Made by a program: the position numbers and the translations under genes. From Saprospiraceae bacterium (GTDB lineage Bacteria > Bacteroidota > Bacteroidia > Chitinophagales > Saprospiraceae): DNA of 43,113 nucleotides. Numbering within the stretch: the stretch's first letter is position 1; the number at the start of each line of letters is the position of its first letter. Positions 34,477-41,348 of this stretch are shown piece after piece. The stretch lies in NCBI GenBank assembly GCA_020629515.1, contig JAHDDE010000030.1, forward strand, positions 1-43,113, given 5' to 3'. Below the pieces are notes generated by a model. It was not told the DNA's origin. It saw only the letters and a program-made list of their open reading frames with translations, and did no database searches.

Positions 34477-36072
34477 TTATCCTTTTTTGATATCTGCTAA
34501 ATATTTAGATAATTCTTTCTTAACATATGGAAACAAGAAAAACAATCCAATCATATTAGGAAAGACTAATCCTAAAATCATCGCATCCGAAAAGCCCCAA
34601 ACCGATTTCATATTGGCTGCCGCTCCAATCACCACAAACAATAAGAATGTTATTTTATAGATAAGATCAGATGCTTTGCTTTTACCAAATAAGTACATCC
34701 ATGATTGTAGCCCATAGTACGACCATGAGATCATAGTAGAAACTGCGAACAGTACAACACAAATAGTTAAGAAGATATTTGAGAATGGAATAAAGGCAGC
34801 AAAGGCTTTGGTTGTTAATCCAGCTCCCTTTACCTCTACACCATCTATTAGTACTCCACCATTTCCAGCATCGCCGTATTCAAATGCGCCTCCAGAATTG
34901 TACATTATAATCACTAAAGCTGTCATAGTACAAATAACAACAGTATCTATAAATGGCTCTAATAGAGCTACTAATCCTTCTGAGGCTGGATATTTTGTTT
35001 TAACTGCAGAATGTGCAATAGATGCAGATCCTGCACCAGCTTCATTTGAAAATGCAGCTCTTCTAAATCCTAAAATCAATACACCGAATAAACCTCCAAG
35101 TCCAGCCTGAGGATTAAATGCATTTTTAAAGATTAGCCCAAAAGCATCATCTATATATGAAAAATTAGAAAGAATGATGTACATACAAGCCAACATGTAA
35201 ATTCCTGCCATGAATGGTACGATCTTTTCGGTTACTGAAGCAATTCTTTTGATACCTCCAATAATTATTATTCCAATAAAAAAGGCCAGAACCAATCCGA
35301 TTATAGTTCCAGCATTAGAAGATTCCATCCCCAATAGTGAAGCTAATTCTTGAGCAGCTTGATTTGATTGAGCCGCATTGCCCCCTGCGAAAGAAGCAAA
35401 AATGCAAAGCACTGCAAAAAGTCCTGCTAAGGCTTTACCTAATGTCACATAACCAGCTTCTTTTAATCCTTTGGATAGATAATACATTGGCCCGCCATAT
35501 ACGGTCCCATCTTCTCCAACATCTCTATATTTTACCCCTAAAGTACATTCTACAAACTTTGACGACATACCTAATAAGCCACAGATGATCATCCAAAAGG
35601 TCGCACCTGGTCCTCCGATTGCAATAGCCAATGCTACTCCCGCTATGTTACCATTTCCTACAGTGCCTGATACCGCAGTGGCTAAGGCTTGAAAATGACT
35701 CACTTCCCCTTCCTTACTTTCATCTCTGATCGTGTCGACTATATCTCCACTATCTGTGTTAACCGCTACTTTGTCATGTAAACCGTGACCCTCTACATCA
35801 TCGTATTTCCCTCTTACTACGTTTATGGCTGTCTTAAAGTGTCTTATATTAACAAAACCAAATGCAATAGTGAAAAATAAAGCGCCGACCACAAGTAAGA
35901 TCAAAACAAGTGGTATACCGGCTATTTCAACAAATACTATGTCCTGACATAATTGAGAGAATGGAGCAAAAGCTCGGTCTATTTTAACATCAAGCCCTTC
36001 TGATTGAGAAAAAACTGACATAGGAATAACCAGTGCCGTAATTATTGATATTAAAGGTCTAATTATATTCAT
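34477..36072 (-). CDS. Alanine/glycine:cation symporter (AGCS family)
   Basis: 531 residues with about 11 hydrophobic helices. The first hydrophobic segment (about 5-22) looks like a signal or extra helix, as often seen in Bacteroidota members. Family motifs include GTVGNGNIAGVALAI, the IGGPGATFWMIICGLLGMS segment and FSNEAGAGSASIAH. These are sodium (or proton)-coupled importers of alanine and glycine in the inner membrane. The soluble insert around residues 90-125 is longer than in E. coli-type proteins. It is monocistronic, with a terminator hairpin immediately after the stop and a 230-bp gap upstream. Confidence 0.94.
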   Translation of the reverse strand: MNIIRPLISIITALVIPMSVFSQSEGLDVKIDRAFAPFSQLCQDIVFVEIAGIPLVLILLVVGALFFTIAFGFVNIRHFKTAINVVRGKYDDVEGHGLHDKVAVNTDSGDIVDTIRDESKEGEVSHFQALATAVSGTVGNGNIAGVALAIAIGGPGATFWMIICGLLGMSSKFVECTLGVKYRDVGEDGTVYGGPMYYLSKGLKEAGYVTLGKALAGLFAVLCIFASFAGGNAAQSNQAAQELASLLGMESSNAGTIIGLVLAFFIGIIIIGGIKRIASVTEKIVPFMAGIYMLACMYIILSNFSYIDDAFGLIFKNAFNPQAGLGGLFGVLILGFRRAAFSNEAGAGSASIAHSAVKTKYPASEGLVALLEPFIDTVVICTMTALVIIMYNSGGAFEYGDAGNGGVLIDGVEVKGAGLTTKAFAAFIPFSNIFLTICVVLFAVSTMISWSYYGLQSWMYLFGKSKASDLIYKITFLLFVVIGAAANMKSVWGFSDAMILGLVFPNMIGLFFLFPYVKKELSKYLADIKKG

Positions 36073-36302
36073 TGACTTTGTTTATATGATTGTAATTTGA
36101 TCGTAAGATATTCATCTAAGACTATTTAGACAAATTGATTTTGATGGCTCAAATTTTAGATGGAGCGAGAATAGGTATTTATAGCTGTTATTGAACTACA
36201 CACAGATTAAGATACTCAAGTAAACATTTACACGTTCTTTTCATTAGTAACTTGGACTTGTAGTTAATATCGTCATACAACTTCCATAATTCATTACTAT
36301 TA

Positions 36303-37565
36303 ATGATCTCTAATCTAACTATTCGTAAAAAACGGTTTACTTTATGCAATAAATCCGAAGAATTGCAGTCTGGTCATTTTGAATTAAAAGATGGTATTAA
36401 CATTGAAATATTCTTTGAGATTAACGGTATAGCAGAGGTTTGGGACACTTTATCTTTGCAAGAGCACTTTGCCAGCAGTGCATATCTTAGGACTATAGAG
36501 AAAGATAGCCCAGAAAATTTGCAGCATATATATGTGCTCATAAAAAGGGATAATGTTTATATAGGATGTCTCTTATTACAATCATTGGTGCTCAATTTTA
36601 ACGATAGTTTTAATTATGAGAATTATACTACCAATCGAACCTGGGCGTCTAAGACTTGGCAAAGATTGAGACAAAAAATAGTTGGATCTTTCAAATTTAG
36701 AATGCTCACGGTTGGGAATCTATATTTAACAGGTCAATATGGCTTTAACTTTATTGACAATTCTCTTGCCTTAGATTGGCAATTTTTAATTGTAAATGAC
36801 ATAATTCTCAGATTAAAAAAGGAGTTGTGTGCTACGTCATATCGATTTTCAGGTGTTTTAATGAAGGATTATTTCGAAGGAGAAGAATTAAAAGATCCTT
36901 CTAAATTTGGTTTTACTCCTTTTGAGATTGATCCTAATATGATTCTTAATTTAAGGAAATCTTGGAACTCGTTTGATGATTACTTGCTTGATATGAGATC
37001 CAAATATAGGATCAGAATGAAAAACGCCTTAAAGAAATTTAAAGGTATAGAAAGGCGGAAATTGGAATTGACCGATATTATCGAGTTAAACAGTAATATG
37101 TATCAATTGTACTCTGAAATTCTTGAAGGATCCGGATTTGTTTTGGTAAAGGGAGAAAAAGAATATTTTATAAATCTGAAGCAAGAGTTAAAAGATAACC
37201 TTAGAGTGGTGGGGTATTTTTTGAAAGATGAGTTAGTGGGTTTTTATTCTTGGACTTTGGACAATAAAAAAATGGATTCTCATTTCATTGGGGTAAAGTC
37301 AAATTTGAATCTAAGACACCAGATCTATTTGAATATATTAATGGACTTGGTGAAAGATGCAATTCATGAAAAGGCTGAAACACTATATTATTTTAGGACT
37401 GCACTTGAGATAAAAAGTTCAGTTGGGGCGATTCCATATCGTATGCTATGCTATTTTAGACATAATAGCTCTTTGATTAATAGACTAATACCTATAATTT
37501 TTAAATATTTTGTACCCCAACAACATTGGAAGCAAAGACACCCATTTAAATCTATGAAAGATTAG
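36303..37565 (+). CDS. GNAT/FemAB-like acyltransferase of unknown substrate
   Basis: A 420-residue cytoplasmic protein. The C-terminal half (about 235-400) reads as an acyltransferase of the GNAT/FemAB superfamily: R-S-K-Y-R-I-R-M-K-N-A followed by a charged helix, the VGYFLKDELVGFYSW strand pair, and a D-S-H-F-I-G-V strand followed by a helix. The N-terminal half looks like a second, related fold (IYVLIKRDNVYIGCLLLQSL), as in tandem-GNAT FemAB proteins. No membrane segment is seen. A role in peptidoglycan or amino-acid conjugate synthesis is possible but unproven. It converges on the anti-sigma-like gene with 4 bp between the stops and no terminator there. Confidence 0.65.
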   Translation: MISNLTIRKKRFTLCNKSEELQSGHFELKDGINIEIFFEINGIAEVWDTLSLQEHFASSAYLRTIEKDSPENLQHIYVLIKRDNVYIGCLLLQSLVLNFNDSFNYENYTTNRTWASKTWQRLRQKIVGSFKFRMLTVGNLYLTGQYGFNFIDNSLALDWQFLIVNDIILRLKKELCATSYRFSGVLMKDYFEGEELKDPSKFGFTPFEIDPNMILNLRKSWNSFDDYLLDMRSKYRIRMKNALKKFKGIERRKLELTDIIELNSNMYQLYSEILEGSGFVLVKGEKEYFINLKQELKDNLRVVGYFLKDELVGFYSWTLDNKKMDSHFIGVKSNLNLRHQIYLNILMDLVKDAIHEKAETLYYFRTALEIKSSVGAIPYRMLCYFRHNSSLINRLIPIIFKYFVPQQHWKQRHPFKSMKD

Positions 37566-37569
37566 TTAA

Positions 37570-37878
37570 TTATATCTCTTGGTATCTCATAATTAAAGGC
37601 AATTCGTGAAGGTCGCTTATAACTTCTACTGATAGAGTTGGGTGTTTTTCTTGACTAAGGTCTTCCAGCTTATAAGTCGAGTTAAGATTAAGGATAAAAA
37701 GGCTACTAAACAAAACTAACACAGCGGCAGCCACAGACATTAATGAAATCATACTTTTTACTTTATTATGACGATCTCTTCGATTTAATCGAGCATCGAG
37801 ATCTCTCCACACATGGTCTTTGATCGCAATGCGCTTACTTGTTTCACCTTCCTTAAAGAGTTGATCTATTGATTTCAT
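37570..37878 (-). CDS. Putative anti-sigma factor, single-pass membrane protein
   Basis: 102 residues: a basic cytoplasmic N-terminus (about 1-42), one transmembrane helix (about 43-65) and a short outer domain. The start overlaps the sigma-factor stop by one base (TAATG), the usual arrangement for an ECF sigma factor with its membrane anti-sigma. No known anti-sigma domain is recognisable, so the call rests on context and topology. Confidence 0.6.
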   Translation of the reverse strand: MKSIDQLFKEGETSKRIAIKDHVWRDLDARLNRRDRHNKVKSMISLMSVAAAVLVLFSSLFILNLNSTYKLEDLSQEKHPTLSVEVISDLHELPLIMRYQEI

Positions 37879-38417
37879 TACAAGGCTAATTTATAATTCA
37901 ATTTTTTTTTGAGTAATAATTGGAGTTTTCTTCTTGCTAAGATCAATTGAGATTTAGATGTGTTTATACTAATGTTTAGTATTTCAGCTATTTCTCGATG
38001 TTTATATCCTTCAATGACATAGAGGTTAAAAACAGTTCTATACCCATCAGGAAGCGAATCTAACAAGCTTAGTATTTCTTCATATCCTAATTTATCTTCC
38101 CAATCTACTTTTATATCTTCAGTTAATTGGTCAATAGACAGTGTTAATGAGAAATTCTTATTTTTCCTAAGCTCCATTAAACATTCATTAATAACAATCC
38201 TTTTCATCCATCCCTCAAAGCTCCCTTGACCGTTATAATCATTAATCTTTGTGAATATTTTATAAAAAGATTTGGAAACGATGTCTTCAGCAGTATGACT
38301 GTTCTTGATATAACGTTGAGCAATAGAATAGAATATTGGTGCATATTGAATAAATAATTCGTTTTGCGCTATTCTGCTGTTGCTTTTGCATTTTAAGATG
38401 ATATGAGAAAGTTTCAT
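37878..38417 (-). CDS. ECF-type RNA polymerase sigma factor
   Basis: About 179 residues from the ATG at 38417. A frame beginning at 38441 adds eight residues without similarity to the family. Region 2 (about 20-90) contains QRYIKNSHTAEDIVSKSFYKIF, and region 4 (about 125-175) contains the helix-turn-helix YKHREIAEILNISINTSKSQL. It directs RNA polymerase to a dedicated set of promoters, with the next gene as its likely membrane-bound inhibitor. The target promoters cannot be inferred here. Confidence 0.92.
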   Translation of the reverse strand: MKLSHIILKCKSNSRIAQNELFIQYAPIFYSIAQRYIKNSHTAEDIVSKSFYKIFTKINDYNGQGSFEGWMKRIVINECLMELRKNKNFSLTLSIDQLTEDIKVDWEDKLGYEEILSLLDSLPDGYRTVFNLYVIEGYKHREIAEILNISINTSKSQLILARRKLQLLLKKKLNYKLAL

Positions 38418-38538
38418 TTCTGTCACATATGTAAGATGCAAATAATTATTAAATGGTTGGGTGCTAGTATATAAAAAGTGACCAACTGAAATATCTGTCG
38501 TCTTACAATTGTATTTTTTGGTATTTTAAGGTAAGATA

Positions 38539-38566
38539 AGCTCACAAATAGTTGTGGGCTTTTTTA
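38539..38566 (+). terminator. Plus-strand intrinsic terminator with no adjacent plus-strand gene upstream
   Basis: 9-bp stem with one G-U pair (38539-38547 with 38552-38560), a 4-nt loop and T6 at 38560-38565. Upstream on the plus strand lie only the sequences antisense to the sigma and anti-sigma genes, then the acyltransferase-like gene ending at 37565. It could end that gene's long read-through message, a small RNA or a leader. Confidence 0.78.
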
Positions 38567-38606
38567 TGTTCAATTGTTTTACTCCTTAATTACATTCACA
38601 TTCATT

Positions 38607-38637
38607 AAAATAATTTATGTTCATCATAAATTATTTT
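38607..38637. promoter_or_regulatory. Perfect 13-bp inverted repeat upstream of the DoxX-like gene (candidate operator)
   Basis: Arms AAAATAATTTATG (38607-38619) and its exact complement (38625-38637) flank 5 bases. The right arm overlaps TATTTTTG at 38632-38639, a full match to the -7 consensus. Its position against the ATG at 38641 suggests a repressor site covering a promoter. A MarR/HxlR-like regulator would fit, but none is encoded nearby. Confidence 0.6.
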
Positions 38638-38640
38638 TGA

Positions 38641-39018
38641 ATGTTCTATCTATACTATTTATTACTAATCCCACAGGCACTCTTTTATATTTATGCTGGT
38701 TTCATGCATTTTAAAAAGAGTTGGTTTTTTTATAAAATTACTCCTCCATTCCTCAAACCATATAAGGAAATAATCAATGTAGTAGTTGGTGTCGCAGAAA
38801 TATTAGGAGGAATAGGTCTTTTAATACCTTTTAGCAGAGAATGGGCCGCTTGGGGTATTATTGCTTTATTGATAGCCGTTTTTCCTGCTAATATTTATAT
38901 GTTAACCTCAAAAGGAGCTGGGATGAAAATACCTTTATGGCAATTAAAATTGAGGTTGCCCATACAATTGTTATTGATTATATGGGCTTACTATTTTGTA
39001 CTGAATCCTATTTTTTGA
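38641..39018 (+). CDS. DoxX-like four-helix membrane protein
   Basis: 125 residues with four hydrophobic helices (about 2-22, 45-65, 70-90 and 100-120). The V-G-V-A-E-I-L-G-G-I-G-L-L-I-P segment and the overall plan fit the DoxX/DoxX-like superfamily. Such proteins are small inner-membrane proteins; no activity can be assigned. A perfect inverted repeat ends three bases before the ATG. It stands 67 bp before the MFS gene on the same strand, so co-transcription is possible. Confidence 0.8.
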   Translation: MFYLYYLLLIPQALFYIYAGFMHFKKSWFFYKITPPFLKPYKEIINVVVGVAEILGGIGLLIPFSREWAAWGIIALLIAVFPANIYMLTSKGAGMKIPLWQLKLRLPIQLLLIIWAYYFVLNPIF

Positions 39019-39085
39019 TAAAAGTTGGCAAAATAGAGTATACGTAAATTTTATATTGTACTTTGCTGATAAGTCGATATAATAT

Positions 39086-40372
39086 ATGGAAAGCAACAAG
39101 TCTGAACAACCTCAGTTCTCTGAGCGATATAAGGCATATGTACTACTGGCTCTAACAGGAGTATACACCCTCAACTTCATAGATCGCCAAATATTAGTCA
39201 TCCTACAAGAATCAATTAAAGGCGAACTGGGACTTAGTGATACACAGTTGGGTTTATTGACTGGATTATCGTTTGCCCTATTTTATGTGTCCTTAGGCAT
39301 TCCAATAGCGAGGTTTGCAGACCGTAACAATAGGCGCAACATAGTCTCGGCCTCACTTGCCATCTGGAGTTTGATGACAGCTATATCAGGATTCGCTCAG
39401 AACTTTGTGCAGTTGCTGTTGGCACGGATCGGAGTAGGAGTGGGCGAGGCAGGTGGAAGCCCTCCAGCCCATAGCATGATATCAGATTATTTTCCTCCAG
39501 AGAGAAGAGCTACGGCACTTTCCATCTATTCTATGGGGATCTACTTCGGTATACTGTTGGGATATATCGGTGGAGGACTCTTGGACGAACATTTTGGTTG
39601 GCGCATAGCACTTATGGTTCTTGGATTGCCAGGCATTATCTACGCATTGATATTGTTGTTTACGGTTAAGGAACCACCACGAGGACTATCAGATAATAAA
39701 GTTGGAGAGGAGGCTCCAGAAGAATCTTTCTGGGATGTGCTAAGATTGTTGATGTCTAAGAAAACATTCGTATTCCTCGCCCTGGCTTGTGGTATTCATA
39801 CGATAGGTAACTATGGGGTAGGTAACTTTTATGCCCCTTTTTTAGCACGTATCCATGGCATGTCGGCTGGAGAGATTGGTACTTGGATGGGCCTCAGCGC
39901 TGGCATTGGAGGGATGGCAGGAACATTTTTAGGAGGATTCTTAGGGGATAAACTGTCTAAGGTAGATATCCGGTGGTATCTCTGGTTAGCAGTAGTGGCG
40001 GAACTGGCTAACTTTTTACCCTTTTCATATTCGGTATTCAGTGATGATACTACGATCGCCATTGCAGGATATTTCATATCGGCATTTATGACAGCAATTT
40101 ACTTAGGTCCATGTCTGGCAGTCACTCATAATCTGATCGATGCGCATAAACGAGCTTTAGCTTCGGCCATTTTATTCTTGGTGCTAAATCTAATCGGATT
40201 AGGTGGCGGTCCATTGCTGATTGGAGCGGCCAGTGACTTTCTCAGTGCAGACTATGGTATCGAGTCATTACGCTACGCATTCTGCCTATGCTATATCACA
40301 GGATTGATTGCATTGGTGCTATTTTATCTGGCAGCTAAACATTATCCTAAGGAGCAAGCAGAGGTCCAATAG
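39086..40372 (+). CDS. MFS transporter, spinster type
   Basis: 428 residues with about 12 transmembrane helices. The N-terminal TLNFIDRQILVILQESIK, RFADRNNRR between helices 2 and 3, GVGVGEAGGSPPAHSMISDY and F-P-P-E-R-R-A-T-A are typical of the spinster-like MFS group. An export or uptake role is likely, but the substrate is unknown. A loop of about 30 residues separates the two six-helix halves (around residue 205). GC is clearly higher (sampled lines about 45-63%) than in the DoxX-like gene before it (about 30%), which could reflect transfer or strong expression. Confidence 0.92.
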   Translation: MESNKSEQPQFSERYKAYVLLALTGVYTLNFIDRQILVILQESIKGELGLSDTQLGLLTGLSFALFYVSLGIPIARFADRNNRRNIVSASLAIWSLMTAISGFAQNFVQLLLARIGVGVGEAGGSPPAHSMISDYFPPERRATALSIYSMGIYFGILLGYIGGGLLDEHFGWRIALMVLGLPGIIYALILLFTVKEPPRGLSDNKVGEEAPEESFWDVLRLLMSKKTFVFLALACGIHTIGNYGVGNFYAPFLARIHGMSAGEIGTWMGLSAGIGGMAGTFLGGFLGDKLSKVDIRWYLWLAVVAELANFLPFSYSVFSDDTTIAIAGYFISAFMTAIYLGPCLAVTHNLIDAHKRALASAILFLVLNLIGLGGGPLLIGAASDFLSADYGIESLRYAFCLCYITGLIALVLFYLAAKHYPKEQAEVQ

Positions 40373-40460
40373 TTAGACTATATCATAGGAGTATAGCTCT
40401 GTGAAGATGGATTAAATGAAGCTTGAAATATAATTTTTAAGAGGATCCATAGAGATCTGC

Positions 40461-40705
40461 GTTAGTTTGTGTATTACTGTATATACTAAAGATGAAAATA
40501 TGTGTTGAGGTCTAATCTAAAAGAAACAGCAACGAAGTTAGCGCCAATTGAATTTATTAAAACTCATAGATCCTATATGGTTAATATCAATAAAATTGAC
40601 TCGTTAAATTTAAAGGAGTCGATAATGACAATTTGTGAAACTACCATACCTATAAGTAAACGAAATAGATCTATAGTCATAGAAAGGTTAGGGAAAATTC
40701 TATAG
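40461..40705 (+). pseudogene. LytTR DNA-binding domain remnant, frameshifted
   Basis: From GTG 40502 the frame reads V-L-R-S-N-L-K-E, then FIKTHRSYMVNINKI, TIPISKR and a helix end. This is the C-terminal two thirds of a LytTR domain (67 residues). The part expected just before it, reading V-Y-T-K-D-E-N, is found in a different frame at 40461-40505 and ends in TGA at 40506-40508. No receiver domain is seen upstream; the MFS gene is there instead. It therefore looks like the tail of a LytTR regulator whose N-terminal half is lost and whose frame is broken. A functional 67-residue fragment is less likely. Confidence 0.6.
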
Positions 40706-41061
40706 AGATTATTAATCAGAGCATAAATTAATAATTATGTTTTGGAGAAATAGAAGTTGGGTTCGAGCGGGCTATTCTTGGTAGCTTTTGATTATCAAGA
40801 TGATTTTGTAAACTATACGACAGAGTTATAATTTCCGCTTAAAAACTATGATTATTGTTTTTACTTCTAAAATACCTCGTTGGCTCTGCTATATAGTTCC
40901 TTAACGGTCTATTCCTGATAATTTTTTGCACGGATATATATTCTGAGAATTGATGAGAAGTTGATAAGTATTGTCGTCTACTTATCATATTTTCTTAAAA
41001 ATTAATCTGAAGTAGGGGGGGATTGTATTCTACCTGTCTTAAGGGTACAGCATAACTTCAA
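40706..41061. other. 356-bp gap before the collagen-like locus
   Basis: No gene or RNA is recognised. It holds a 9-bp perfect inverted repeat (40962-40970 and 40979-40987, 8-nt loop) and a run of seven G at 41015-41021. The latter is rare in DNA this AT-rich and lies upstream of the secreted repeat protein. Confidence 0.5.
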
Positions 41062-41283
41062 ATGAAAACAATCACCCTAATGTTCCGTGAGGAACCTACT
41101 ATTCTTTTGTCTGTATTAGACAAAGATCATGCTTCACAATGGATCAAGTCCTTGACCCATTTATATAATTTCAATACCCCTACACAATCGCTGTTACTAT
41201 TAATTAATGACCTAATCATTAGTATTCTTAATTCATTGAAGTTGTCTGAATTAACTGATAATCAATTGATTATACGAAAATGA
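41062..41283 (+). CDS. Doubtful small reading frame
   Basis: 73 codons from an ATG, hydrophobic in the second half (S-L-L-L-L-I-N-D-L-I-I-S-I-L) and without recognised similarity. It precedes the collagen-like gene on the same strand by 65 bp. It could be a small gene, but its length and composition are also compatible with chance in AT-rich DNA. Confidence 0.25.
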   Translation: MKTITLMFREEPTILLSVLDKDHASQWIKSLTHLYNFNTPTQSLLLLINDLIISILNSLKLSELTDNQLIIRK

Positions 41284-41348
41284 GATTAAGAAAGATTACA
41301 AGTATTCATACAATGACCATTTATAATAATAGATTAAACGTATTCGCA

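Noticed and set aside
40962-40987. 9-bp hairpin in the gap before the collagen-like gene as a terminator
   Set aside because: AT-rich stem without a clean T-tract; no transcript to terminate is evident.
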